From an uncultured Tenacibaculum sp. (GTDB lineage Bacteria; Bacteroidota; Bacteroidia; Flavobacteriales; Flavobacteriaceae): a stretch of DNA of 64,000 bases. Positions within the stretch are counted from its first letter, which is position 1. Each line of letters begins with the position of its first letter. The stretch lies in assembly GCA_947498055.1 (NCBI GenBank), contig CANMJA010000009.1:52219-116218 (forward strand). Direction: 5' to 3'. Under the pieces are notes generated by a model. That model ran no database searches. It had not been told where the DNA came from and was given only the letters and a program-made list of their open reading frames with translations. Position numbers and translations under genes: made by a program. This document shows, piece after piece, positions 44,854-54,115 of the stretch.

Positions 44854-46935
44854 TTAAGATGCTAAAGCTTCTTCCATTAAGCTTTTAAACTGTTCTGCTA
44901 ACACTTTACGTTGTGTTATTTCTGCTTCTGTTTTCTGAATTAAAGCTTCTAAATCTGCAATATCAGCTACTCTTGTTTCTTCTAAATTAACTTTATCTTG
45001 CTCTAAGTTTTGTAATTCATTTTTAGCAGATGCTATATTTTTTGTAGTTGCTACAATAGTAACTTCTTGATCTTTTATTTCATTTGCTATTTGTTCCATT
45101 CTTTCCTCATAATCAGAACCACTATAGTTACTTGCCTCTAATTCTAATTGTAATCCTTCAAAATAAGCGATATCTCCTTGTAAGTCTGAAATTACTTTTT
45201 GATCTAAATCAACCTCTAAAGTCAATGTATCTATTCTATCTAATAAAGCTACATATTCTGCTAACATAGTATCGTTTACAAGTGCAGATAAACGTGTAAC
45301 CTCACTTTCTGCTGTTTGTAACTTCTGCTTCGCTTCTTCTAAATTTCTTTCAGAAGTAATAATTGTATTCTCTAAAGCAGTTATTGCTTCTAATTGTGTA
45401 ACAATATTTCCTGCTAATTCAAAGGCAGTAACTGCAGCATCTCTCTCTGACCTTGCATTTTCAACTTGTGTTGTTAATGTTGTATCAAATTCTGCTTCCT
45501 TCTCTCTTAATTCTGTTAACTCTGTCTCGTCTTTCGCTAAATTTGCCTTTGCATTACTTAAATCAGTTTGTGCATTTACAAGAGCTGCTTGTGCATTATC
45601 AAACGCTACTGAATTAGTTACAACAACATCATCAGCTTCTACATTAAAGTATCTACCACTAGTTGGTGTAGCTGTTATTATTGCTGCTGGCGGAAGATCT
45701 GCTGCACTAAAATAGGCTGGATTTCCATAAGATATTGGATTCGAATTTGCATTTAATACTAAACGATAAGTAACTGTTGAATTATCATTTGGGTTCCCCG
45801 CTTTTTCATCTGCTCCTATATCTGAAACTGTTTTTCCTGAAGGGTTAGCATCAAATAAAGATTTTTTAACATTATAATCCGCTTCTAAAACAGATAAATT
45901 GCTTTCTATATCCGTAATTAAAACATTATTTTGTGTTATTCTGGCAGATACTGTTGCTATTTCATTAATAAGATCACTATAATCAGCAGCTAAAGACGAA
46001 ACTTCATTAAAAGCTTCTTCTTTTTCTTCTTTGGTTGTTTCTGCATTTGTCTTATTTAACAAAGCTTGCTCATAACTAATAGTAGCACCACCTGTTAAGA
46101 CATTTAATTCTGTAGTAGCTTCCATAAGTGCTTTATTAGCATCTGCTAATGCAACTTCACTAGCTTGAATAGCTCTTTTTTCTGCTTCTACATCTGTTTT
46201 AGCTTGTTGATAAGCTGTTACATTATCTCCAAACTCTGGTAATTCTGTACTTGTTATTTCGTTTATTCTAGAATTTCTTTCTTTGTTAGCTGCTTTTAAT
46301 TCATCTATTTCTTTTTGAATTGCTATTACTTGTGCACCTACTGAAGCTGGTTCTGATAAAACTGCTTGTAATAATGCTAACTTACTTTCATCTTCTGCTA
46401 ACTTACTTTCTAACTGTGCAATTTCAATATTTTTTAAAGCAATAGCTTCATCTTTATCAAATACACCATCTAATACTGCTGCATTTAATTTTGCTAAATC
46501 ACGCTTTTGAGTTGCTACATCAGACTCTAAACCAATAATAATTCCTGTTTCTGCTAAGTATTTTCCTAAATACTTTTCTGCTTCTTCAGATTTTGTTGCT
46601 TGTACTTCTAATTTTAGTTGAAGTAATGCCTTTAAATGCTCTTCTCTAGCTAGTTCTAAAGCGTTTTCTGCGTTTAAAACAGCTAATGCATTTTGTGCTG
46701 CATCAGCTGCATTTTGTGCTTCTTGTGCTTGATTTAATAATTGTTGAAATGTAACTTTTGCCGCCTCCAAATCAGCTTCTGCCTGTACTAAGCTCGTTTG
46801 TGCTGCTAAAAAAGCAGCTTGGTTTTGATAAATTGCCTTTACTTCTTCTGATACTTCATCATCTACACATGATGTTGTTATCCCTAGTGAAGCAAACATT
46901 AGTCCCCCTACAACTAATTTTCCAAAATTTTTCAT
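44854..46935 (-). CDS. Long coiled-coil lipoprotein
   Basis: 693 residues. A lipoprotein signal (GLMFASLGITTSC, Cys near 23) is followed by almost continuous heptad-patterned, Ala/Glu/Lys/Gln-rich sequence (about 30-350 and 430-690), such as AALQSLVQAEADLEAAK-like repeats. Between them is a short non-coil insertion (about 370-425: NSTVTYRLVLNANSNP, PPAAIITATPTSGRYF). It is exported and anchored at the envelope as a long rod. No family recognised; it pairs with the beta-barrel downstream. It could act as a spacer, tether or adhesion stalk. Confidence 0.8.
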   Translation of the reverse strand: MKNFGKLVVGGLMFASLGITTSCVDDEVSEEVKAIYQNQAAFLAAQTSLVQAEADLEAAKVTFQQLLNQAQEAQNAADAAQNALAVLNAENALELAREEHLKALLQLKLEVQATKSEEAEKYLGKYLAETGIIIGLESDVATQKRDLAKLNAAVLDGVFDKDEAIALKNIEIAQLESKLAEDESKLALLQAVLSEPASVGAQVIAIQKEIDELKAANKERNSRINEITSTELPEFGDNVTAYQQAKTDVEAEKRAIQASEVALADANKALMEATTELNVLTGGATISYEQALLNKTNAETTKEEKEEAFNEVSSLAADYSDLINEIATVSARITQNNVLITDIESNLSVLEADYNVKKSLFDANPSGKTVSDIGADEKAGNPNDNSTVTYRLVLNANSNPISYGNPAYFSAADLPPAAIITATPTSGRYFNVEADDVVVTNSVAFDNAQAALVNAQTDLSNAKANLAKDETELTELREKEAEFDTTLTTQVENARSERDAAVTAFELAGNIVTQLEAITALENTIITSERNLEEAKQKLQTAESEVTRLSALVNDTMLAEYVALLDRIDTLTLEVDLDQKVISDLQGDIAYFEGLQLELEASNYSGSDYEERMEQIANEIKDQEVTIVATTKNIASAKNELQNLEQDKVNLEETRVADIADLEALIQKTEAEITQRKVLAEQFKSLMEEALAS

Positions 46936-47297
46936 TTTTTAAATAATTTAAAATGTTTAAAATGTTTTTTTGATGTTTAAAATAAATGAGATACTATTTC
47001 TTTTAGCAATTATTCATCTACTTATAAATTATCGAGTACAAACCTAGAGGGAAGAAGTTATATTAGCTATACACAATCTATAAATGCGCTATAAAAACAT
47101 CCTATCGTTAACTTTCAACATATATTTGCTTTTAAACAGTATAAATAAGCTTGACTAGCAGAACCACTTCTTTGCAAATTAACAATTACATAATTTTAAA
47201 GCCTTAAAAATGTATTTTTAATAAAGAAAACGATATAGTAGTAAGTTGAGTTTATTTTTTTAAGAAAAATAAAGAATAAAACCTAATATTCGTTTTT
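46936..47297. other. Divergent intergenic region before the thr leader
   Basis: About 360 nt between the coiled-coil gene start and the thr promoter. It is AT-rich with no ORF of note. CAAACCTA at 47039-47046 is a possible reverse -7 box (TAGGTTTG) for the coiled-coil gene. No hairpin with a T-run was seen. Confidence 0.45.
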
Positions 47298-47323
47298 TTG
47301 TTTCAAAATTAATAGTACATTTA
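47298..47323 (+). promoter_or_regulatory. Candidate promoter of the thr leader and thrABC
   Basis: TTG at 47298-47300, a 15-nt spacer and TACATTTA at 47316-47323 resemble the Bacteroidota consensus (last base A instead of G, spacer slightly short). Transcription would start at about 47328-47331, on the ATG of the leader peptide, which would then be leaderless. Confidence 0.45.
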
Positions 47324-47328
47324 TCCCG

Positions 47329-47427
47329 ATGGAATTAAGCAAAAAAAACATCTTTTCTTCTAAAAACGTAATTGATACGTTTGCTTTTCCACGCACTATT
47401 ATTTCTACAATTATTATTACCCTTTAG
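47329..47427 (+). CDS. thrL: Putative threonine-operon leader peptide
   Basis: A 32-codon ORF (ATG 47329, TAG 47425-47427) lies 95 nt before thrA. Its last ten residues are TIISTIIITL: three Thr and five Ile, with all four Thr codons of the ORF different (ACG, ACT, ACA, ACC). In enteric bacteria thrL carries the same kind of Thr/Ile run, and ribosome stalling there controls thrABC. Thr and Ile are the end products of this pathway. There is no sequence similarity to E. coli thrL beyond the run. An AAACG / CGTTT mini-hairpin lies within the ORF. The symbol is by function and tentative. Confidence 0.72.
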   Translation: MELSKKNIFSSKNVIDTFAFPRTIISTIIITL

Positions 47428-47454
47428 GGGTTATTTATATACATATCATTTCGG

Positions 47455-47482
47455 TTACCATTTTCAAAAATTTGAAAAGTAA
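47455..47482 (+). promoter_or_regulatory. Hairpin between thr leader and thrA
   Basis: TTTTCAAA (47461-47468) and TTTGAAAA (47471-47478) form a perfect 8-bp stem; TTAC (47455-47458) and GTAA (47479-47482) can extend it past a 2-nt bulge. No T-run follows, so it is not a classic intrinsic terminator. It might be part of an attenuation or translation-control switch with the leader peptide. Confidence 0.4.
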
Positions 47483-47522
47483 GAGTTATTAAATCAAGTA
47501 TTCCATTTCAATTATTTATCTA

Positions 47523-49964
47523 ATGAAAGTATTAAAATTCGGAGGCACATCTGTTCAAGATCATCAAAACATAAAAAGAGTTTTACAAATAATTAAAGAA
47601 AATTCTAAACAACATAAAGTAGCTGTTGTTGTATCAGCCTTTGGTAAAACAACCAATAAATTATTAAAAAGTGCTACCCTTGCAAAACAAAAGGATGCTA
47701 GTTATTTACAAGTATTAAAAGAAATTGAACAACATCACTTTGATACAATAAAACATTTAATTAATGATAATGTAGAAATTGTAACACAAAAAACCACAGA
47801 GTTATTTACACAACTAAAAACATTATACAAAGGTTGTTATTTATTAGAAGAATTAACTCCAAAAGCAAAAGCTACTATTAGTAGTTTTGGAGAGCGTTTA
47901 TCTTCTTATATCATCTCTGAAGCAGCAAAAGAAAGTTTACATGCTACTTTTAAAGATAGCCAAGAACTTATTATTACCGATAATAATTATTTAAAAGCGC
48001 AGGTAGATTTTACACAAACTAATACTAATTGCGCCACTTATTTTAAAGAAAACAAACACCAAGTCGTTGTTTTACCTGGCTTTATTTCAAAATGTTATGA
48101 CGGACAAACGACAACTTTAGGAAGAGGCGGCTCTGATTATAGCGCTGCTATTTATGCTGCTGCTGTAAATGCTGAAGAGTTACAGATTTGGACAGATGTT
48201 AGTGGAATGTTCACTGCCAATCCTTCTGTAGTAAAACAAGCAAAACCTATTTATAATATTTCTTATCAAGAGGCCATGGAAATGTCTCATTTTGGTGCTA
48301 AAGTAATCTACCCTCCAACTATTCAACCAGTAAGAGAAAAAAACATTCCTATCGTTATTAAAAATACATTTACCCCAAACGATAAAGGAACTTTTATTAC
48401 ACTACATACCGATATTTCTACTCCTGTGAAAGGAATAAGTTATGTAGAAAATATTTCATTGTTAACTGTAGAAGGTAGCGGAATGGTTGGAATCTCTGGT
48501 GTTTCTAAACGTTTATTTAAAACACTTGCAGATAATGACATTAACATTATTTTAATTACGCAAGCTTCTTCTGAACATACTATTTGTGTAGGTGTTTTAG
48601 AAGAAGATGCAGAAAAAGCTGTTGCATGTATTTCAAAAAAATTCTCTGATGAAATTATGCAAAAGAAAATAGATCCTATTACTCTTGAAAAAGAATTAAG
48701 TATTATTGCTTTAGTGGGTGACAATATGAAAAACCACCAAGGTTTAAGTGGTAAAATGTTTAGTACTCTAGGCAAAAACAATGTAAATATTAGAGCTATT
48801 GCACAAGGTGCTTCTGAAAAAAATATTTCTGCGGTTATTAAAAATACAGATGCAAAAAAGGCTTTAAATACCTTACACGAACAGTTTTTTGGTGATAATT
48901 ACAAACAGTTAAACCTATTTGTTACAGGCGTTGGTAATGTGGGCAATCGATTTTTAGCACAATTATTACAGCAACAAGAATATTTACAAAATCATTTAAA
49001 ACTAAACATTAGAGTTATTGGGCTTTCTAACTCTACCAAAATGGTTTTCAATGAAAATGGTATTGATTTAAATAATTGGAAAGATGTATTAGTAAATAAA
49101 GGAGAAGAAACTACTTTACATAACTTTTTAAACAAAGCAAAGCAGCTTAATTTACGAAATAGTGTTTTTGTAGATAACACAGCAAATGAATCTGTTTCAG
49201 AAATGTATGCACATTATTTAAAAAATAATATCGCTGTGGTTACTTGTAATAAAATTGCCTGTGCTTCTAAGCTTCAAAATTACAAACAATTAAAAAGTAT
49301 TTCTAAAAAATACAATGCTCCTTTCTTATTTGAAACTAATGTAGGCGCTGGACTACCTATTATTGATACATTAAAAAACTTAATTACTTGTGGAGATCGT
49401 GTTCAAAAAATACAAGCCGTTTTATCGGGGAGTCTAAATTTTGTTTTCAATAATTTTAACGAACAAAATTCTTTTCATGATGTGGTTTTACAAGCGCAAA
49501 AAGAAGGATACACAGAACCAGATCCTAAAATTGATTTAAGTGGTGTGGATGTAGCTCGAAAAATTTTAATTTTAGCCAGAGAAAGCGGTTACGATTTAGA
49601 TTTAAGTGATATTGAAAATGATTCTTTTCTTCCTGAAGAAAGTTTAAAAACTTCTAATAACGAGGACTTTTATGCCAGTTTAACAAAATTCGAGTCCCAT
49701 TTTCAAAAAATATATGCAAATGCTAATGATAAAGATTGTAAATTAAAGTATGTTGCTGAATTTTCTGACGGTAAAGCAAAGGTTGGTTTACAACACATTC
49801 CTAAAGATCATCCTTTCTATAATTTAGAAGGAAGTGACAATATTGTGTTGTTTTTTACCGATAGATATCCAATACAACCATTACAAATTAAAGGTGCTGG
49901 TGCTGGTGCAGATGTTACTGCTTCTGGTATTTTTGCAGATGTCATCAGAGTCGGAAATAACTAG
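47523..49964 (+). CDS. thrA: Bifunctional aspartate kinase / homoserine dehydrogenase
   Basis: 813 residues. It catalyses the first and third steps from aspartate toward threonine, methionine and isoleucine. The kinase domain begins KVLKFGGTSVQ and holds TTLGRGGSDYSA (about 199-210). Two ACT regulatory domains follow (about 310-460), the probable site of Thr feedback. The dehydrogenase domain opens with FVTGVGNVGNRFL (about 465) and has TCNKIACAS, NVGAGLP and AGAGADVTASGI. It is the first structural gene of thrABC, downstream of a Thr/Ile-rich leader ORF. Confidence 0.95.
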   Translation: MKVLKFGGTSVQDHQNIKRVLQIIKENSKQHKVAVVVSAFGKTTNKLLKSATLAKQKDASYLQVLKEIEQHHFDTIKHLINDNVEIVTQKTTELFTQLKTLYKGCYLLEELTPKAKATISSFGERLSSYIISEAAKESLHATFKDSQELIITDNNYLKAQVDFTQTNTNCATYFKENKHQVVVLPGFISKCYDGQTTTLGRGGSDYSAAIYAAAVNAEELQIWTDVSGMFTANPSVVKQAKPIYNISYQEAMEMSHFGAKVIYPPTIQPVREKNIPIVIKNTFTPNDKGTFITLHTDISTPVKGISYVENISLLTVEGSGMVGISGVSKRLFKTLADNDINIILITQASSEHTICVGVLEEDAEKAVACISKKFSDEIMQKKIDPITLEKELSIIALVGDNMKNHQGLSGKMFSTLGKNNVNIRAIAQGASEKNISAVIKNTDAKKALNTLHEQFFGDNYKQLNLFVTGVGNVGNRFLAQLLQQQEYLQNHLKLNIRVIGLSNSTKMVFNENGIDLNNWKDVLVNKGEETTLHNFLNKAKQLNLRNSVFVDNTANESVSEMYAHYLKNNIAVVTCNKIACASKLQNYKQLKSISKKYNAPFLFETNVGAGLPIIDTLKNLITCGDRVQKIQAVLSGSLNFVFNNFNEQNSFHDVVLQAQKEGYTEPDPKIDLSGVDVARKILILARESGYDLDLSDIENDSFLPEESLKTSNNEDFYASLTKFESHFQKIYANANDKDCKLKYVAEFSDGKAKVGLQHIPKDHPFYNLEGSDNIVLFFTDRYPIQPLQIKGAGAGADVTASGIFADVIRVGNN

Positions 49965-49970
49965 GATTAG

Positions 49971-50092
49971 GATTTCGACTTCGCTCAATCACCAAAAAGA
50001 GATAATCGATCTTTGGTAATTGAAAAAAGAACTGGTAACCGAGCGGAGTCGAAGTTAGAAGTTAGAAGTTAGAAGTTAGAAGTTAGAAGTTA
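49971..50092. repeat. Dispersed element copy B with six 7-nt tandem units
   Basis: Bases 49971-49995 are identical to 8975-8999. A related inverted segment GGTAACCGAGCGGAGTCGAAG ends near 50054 (partial reverse complement of the core). Six tandem GAAGTTA units run 50051-50092. A further TTTAGAC pair lies at about 50171-50184. The element fills the 241-nt space between thrA and thrB. No ORF inside. Confidence 0.8.
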
Positions 50093-50205
50093 GAAAAATG
50101 TAGTTTTACAACCTCACTTCCTAAAAAACAAACAAATTAAACACATTTCTCAACTCTAAGACTTTGATAATTTAGACTTTAGACTTTAAATATAAAAGAT
50201 AAAAA

Positions 50206-51135
50206 ATGAACGAAATAAAAATATTTTCACCAGCAACTGTAGCGAATGTTTCTTGCGGATTTGATGTATTAGGTTTGTGTTTAGATACTGTAGGTGATGA
50301 AATGATCGTTAAAAAAATAAAAAATAAAAAAGTAACTATTTCAAAAATTACGGGACATGATTTACCTTATGAGGCTGAAAATAATGTAGCCGGTGTTGCG
50401 GCTTTAAGTTTGATGGAATATTTAAATCCTAATTGTGGTTTCGACATAGAAATTCATAAAAAAATTAAACCCGGAAGCGGTATTGGTAGTAGCGCTGCAA
50501 GTGCATCGGGAACTGTTTTTGCTATAAACGAACTTTTAGGCAAACCATTAACCAATAAAGAACTGGTTCCGTTTGCTATGAAAGGAGAAGAATTAGCTAG
50601 TAAAGCATTACATGCCGATAATGTTGCACCTGTTTTACTTGGAAATTTCACCTTAATTAGAAGTTATGAACCTTTAGATATTATTGCTATAAATGCTCCT
50701 AATAATTTATTTGTAACTATAATTCATCCACAAGTAGCGATAAAAACCTCTGAAGCTCGAAAAGTAATGCCTACATCTATCGAGCTAAAAAAGGCGATAA
50801 AACAAACAGGTAATATGGGTGGACTTATTAGTGGTTTATTTACTTCTGATTATGAATTAATTGGCAGATCGTTACAAGATGAATTTGCCGAGCCATATAG
50901 AGCTTCTTTAATTCCTAATTTCAATCAAACAAAACAAGCTAGTATGGAAGCTGGTGCATTAGGCTGCGGAATTTCTGGTTCTGGTCCTTCTATTTTTGCT
51001 TTATCAAAAGGAAAAGAAACTGCCCAAAAAGTAGGAAACATAATGGCAAAATGTTTTAAAAATACCGATATTGAATATGATATTCATATCTCAAAAATAA
51101 ATACAAAAGGAATAAAAATTTTAGAAAGTAAGTAA
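50206..51135 (+). CDS. thrB: Homoserine kinase
   Basis: 309 residues, GHMP-kinase fold. It phosphorylates homoserine to O-phosphohomoserine. The GHMP glycine motif is PGSGIGSSAASASG (about 88-101), with ATVANVSCGFDVLG at the N-terminus and GCGISGSGPSIFAL in the C-terminal part. It is second in thrABC; the gap before it carries repeat element B, and thrC starts 2 nt after its stop. Confidence 0.94.
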   Translation: MNEIKIFSPATVANVSCGFDVLGLCLDTVGDEMIVKKIKNKKVTISKITGHDLPYEAENNVAGVAALSLMEYLNPNCGFDIEIHKKIKPGSGIGSSAASASGTVFAINELLGKPLTNKELVPFAMKGEELASKALHADNVAPVLLGNFTLIRSYEPLDIIAINAPNNLFVTIIHPQVAIKTSEARKVMPTSIELKKAIKQTGNMGGLISGLFTSDYELIGRSLQDEFAEPYRASLIPNFNQTKQASMEAGALGCGISGSGPSIFALSKGKETAQKVGNIMAKCFKNTDIEYDIHISKINTKGIKILESK

Positions 51136-51137
51136 CC

Positions 51138-52418
51138 ATGAATTATTATAGTCTTAACCATAAAGCACCCAACGTTTCATTTAAAGATGCTGTAGTAAAC
51201 GGATTGGCTCCAGATAGAGGATTGTATTTCCCTGAAAATATTACTCCTTTACCAGAAGATTTTATCCAAAATATAGATCAATTTACCAAGGAAGAAATTG
51301 CTTTTAAAGCAATAGAACAATTTATAGGAGATGAAATTCCGAAAGATATTTTACAAAAAATTGTCGCAGAAACTATTTCCTTCGATTTTCCTGTTGTTCC
51401 TATCGATAAAAATATTGGTACTTTAGAATTGTTTCATGGTCCTACCCTAGCCTTTAAAGATGTTGGAGCTCGTTTTATGGCTCGTTGTCTTGGGTATTTT
51501 AATCAAAAAAACACTAATAAAGTAACTGTTTTAGTAGCTACTTCTGGTGATACTGGTGGTGCTGTTGCCAACGGTTTTTTAGGTGTAAAAGGTGTAGATG
51601 TTGTGATTTTGTATCCTAGTGGAAAAGTAAGTGATATTCAAGAAAAACAATTAACCACTTTAGGACAAAATATTACAGCCTTAGAAGTGAATGGTGTTTT
51701 TGATGATTGCCAAGATATGGTAAAATCTGCTTTCTTAGATACCGAAATTAAACGCCAACTAACTTCTGCAAACTCTATCAATGTTGCTCGTTGGTTACCA
51801 CAAATGTTTTATTATTTTTTTGCTTACAAACAGTTATACAAAAAACATAAAAACATTGTTTTTTCGGTACCAAGTGGTAATTTTGGAAATATTTGTGCAG
51901 GTATGATGGCACAAAAACTAGGATTACCTATTAAACATTTTATAGCTGCTACCAACGTAAATGATACGGTTCCGCAATTTATGAAAGACGGAAAATACGA
52001 ACCAAAATCATCGCAACCAACCATTTCTAATGCTATGGATGTTGGAAACCCAAGTAATTTTATTAGAATTCAGCAGTTATTTGACAATAATTTTTCTTCT
52101 TTAAAAACAGGTTTTTCTTCTTTTTCTTTTTCTGACACAGAAACCAAAGAAGCTATGCAAAGAATTTACACAAATTCTAGTTACATTGCAGATCCGCACG
52201 GAGCAGTTGGATATTTAGGGCTTGAAAAACACCAATTAAAAGCAGATGAATATGGTGTATTTTTAGAAACTGCACATCCTGTTAAGTTTTTAGATGTAGT
52301 AGAAAGCACACTGGATAAAAAAATTGCAATTCCTGCAGATATTAAAGAATTAATTAAAAAGGAAAAAAAATCTATTTTAATTGCATCTTATAAAGAGTTA
52401 AAAGATTTTTTGCAATAA
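51138..52418 (+). CDS. thrC: Threonine synthase
   Basis: 426 residues, PLP enzyme converting O-phosphohomoserine to threonine. The PLP lysine is in HGPTLAFKDVGARFM, and ATSGDTGGAVANGFLG and VPSGNFGNICAG are the phosphate-cup and substrate loops. It starts 2 nt after thrB, so the two are coupled. The length is typical of the long-form threonine synthase of Bacteroidota. Confidence 0.95.
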   Translation: MNYYSLNHKAPNVSFKDAVVNGLAPDRGLYFPENITPLPEDFIQNIDQFTKEEIAFKAIEQFIGDEIPKDILQKIVAETISFDFPVVPIDKNIGTLELFHGPTLAFKDVGARFMARCLGYFNQKNTNKVTVLVATSGDTGGAVANGFLGVKGVDVVILYPSGKVSDIQEKQLTTLGQNITALEVNGVFDDCQDMVKSAFLDTEIKRQLTSANSINVARWLPQMFYYFFAYKQLYKKHKNIVFSVPSGNFGNICAGMMAQKLGLPIKHFIAATNVNDTVPQFMKDGKYEPKSSQPTISNAMDVGNPSNFIRIQQLFDNNFSSLKTGFSSFSFSDTETKEAMQRIYTNSSYIADPHGAVGYLGLEKHQLKADEYGVFLETAHPVKFLDVVESTLDKKIAIPADIKELIKKEKKSILIASYKELKDFLQ

Positions 52419-52421
52419 TTA

Positions 52422-52446
52422 AGAAAATTAGTTTCTCTTTTTTTAT
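52422..52446 (+). terminator. Weak terminator after thrC
   Basis: AGAAA (52422-52426) pairs with TTTCT (52432-52436), followed by C and a run of Ts. The stem is short; the T-run supports termination just after the thrC stop. Confidence 0.45.
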
Positions 52447-52500
52447 TAAAAAACATATTTTTACTTATAATATAAAAAGTGCTGGTAAATATTCAATCCT

Positions 52501-53055
52501 ATGAAACATGTAATATTGATTTTTTTCTTGAATTTCTTATACTCTAAAAATATAAATTCAAAAGCTGATAATTTCATTACAAATACACTAGATAAAGAAC
52601 ATATTAACAGCACATTAACACATAAAAACAAGTCAATTTCAACATTAAAAAAAGATTATATGTCCGACTACGTATTAAAGTTTTGGCCTAAAGAAAATGT
52701 AACTGAAATAAAAACTGATAAAATAATATCTCAACTTACCAAATCTAACATAATAGGTGAAACAACAGAATTTTGGGGAAAACCTGCATTTAAACCAGGT
52801 AAAGAAATTAATTCTTTTTTCGAACCAAAACTTAATGATGAATGGGCAGAAATTTATTTTTCAACTATTGCAATAATAATTTCTGAAAGTGATTATGGAG
52901 TAATTCAGGGAAATGAAGACTTTGAGTATATTGACAGAAAAAATGTTATTAGTATTAAAGGTGGTGAAGCCACATTTGAAAAATGGAATTTAATGTGCGA
53001 AAAGTTGAAAGAAATAACAGGCGATGAATATCAAGGTGGTTGGGAAATATTGTAA
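52501..53055 (+). CDS. Hypothetical protein
   Basis: 184 residues. A weak N-terminal hydrophobic segment (VILIFFLNFLYS) could be a signal. Then come KDYMSDYVLKFWPKENVTEI, GETTEFWGKPAFKPGKEI, a strand-rich centre (WAEIYFSTIAIIISESDYG) and a C-terminal WEIL. No family recognised. It is the first of a group of accessory genes after thrABC, with 75 nt of upstream space holding no clear promoter box. Confidence 0.55.
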   Translation: MKHVILIFFLNFLYSKNINSKADNFITNTLDKEHINSTLTHKNKSISTLKKDYMSDYVLKFWPKENVTEIKTDKIISQLTKSNIIGETTEFWGKPAFKPGKEINSFFEPKLNDEWAEIYFSTIAIIISESDYGVIQGNEDFEYIDRKNVISIKGGEATFEKWNLMCEKLKEITGDEYQGGWEIL

Positions 53056-53280
53056 AAATAATTTAGCGCTGTGCTTTTTGTGATTTGAACAAAGGAAATT
53101 TTTGCTTTTGTAAGGATGAAGTTACAAGTTTTATCATTTTAATACCAAAATTTTAAAAATTAAAAAGTATAACACCTTCTATCTTCCGAAAATCAAAGAA
53201 TTTCTATACACAGGTGTTAACATTTAATGCCTACAGACATTAAAGACCTTATTAAATTATTTAGAATATTAAAACATAAA

Positions 53281-54051
53281 ATGAAATATTTTTTTATTAG
53301 TATTATTTTTTACTTCAATGTTTTTGGAATAGAAGCACAAACTCTCGATTGTCCAAAACCCGTTATTATTGGTAATCCATCTGATAGTAATTACCAAGTT
53401 ATCTTTCCTTTAGGATGGTCTGAAAAAGGCAATTTCTCATACATACACCAAGATATAAATGTTTTAGCAGGAGCTGGTGATTTTCAATATAATTTCATCG
53501 TTCAAAATATGAAAACGAATAAAATTTTACACAAAAAAGAATTTTATTATAATTCTGAAAGTAAATACTTTTGGAAACAATTTTCTACAAAAATCGATTC
53601 ACTTGCCCATAAAAAAATGGCTTATTTTGATTATGCTTTCTTTAAAACTATCGCTTGGAATAAAAATAGAAATCAAATATATGATATACTTGCTAAGTAT
53701 AAAATTAAATTGAGCAATCAGGTTTTTAAAAATATGTTGAATCTTCAAGAAAAAGGAATTACGGTTGATGAAAAGAGTAATCTTGTCAACTCTAATAATA
53801 GAACTGTTACAACTGATTACAAAATAACACTTCAATCAAAAAGTAAAGAAAAAAAAATAGTTTACCATTGGTACTGTAAAGAGAAAAAGTGCTCAAAAAA
53901 TAGCAACCTTATGTATATGCGTTTTATAGTTAAAGGCTATTTTGAAAGTCCATTTAAAAATCAAATAGCAATTATTGCTTTTAAGGAAACAAATGGGTAT
54001 GGAGAACTTGATGAATTCCCTTTTGCTGTTGGTGCTAATTTAGAAAATTAA
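53281..54051 (+). CDS. Hypothetical exported protein
   Basis: 256 residues from the ATG at 53281, which starts a Sec signal (KYFFISIIFYFNVFGIEAQ); an ATG 18 codons upstream would put the signal inside. The mature part is Lys/Asn-rich with FPLGWSEKGNFSYIHQD, FDYAFFKTIAW, an alternating-strand centre and YHWYCKEKKC. Function and family not recognised. The 225 nt before it contain a 7-bp AACACCT / AGGTGTT inverted repeat and no other feature. Confidence 0.55.
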   Translation: MKYFFISIIFYFNVFGIEAQTLDCPKPVIIGNPSDSNYQVIFPLGWSEKGNFSYIHQDINVLAGAGDFQYNFIVQNMKTNKILHKKEFYYNSESKYFWKQFSTKIDSLAHKKMAYFDYAFFKTIAWNKNRNQIYDILAKYKIKLSNQVFKNMLNLQEKGITVDEKSNLVNSNNRTVTTDYKITLQSKSKEKKIVYHWYCKEKKCSKNSNLMYMRFIVKGYFESPFKNQIAIIAFKETNGYGELDEFPFAVGANLEN

Positions 54052-54115
54052 AATAAGGAAACCATCCTTTTACATTTTCAAAGAAAAACAATAACATTCT
54101 CAGAAATTTTAGAAA

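Noticed and set aside
47455..47482. Classic Rho-independent attenuator before thrA
   Set aside because: The stem is AT-rich and has no following T-run; listed only as a hairpin.
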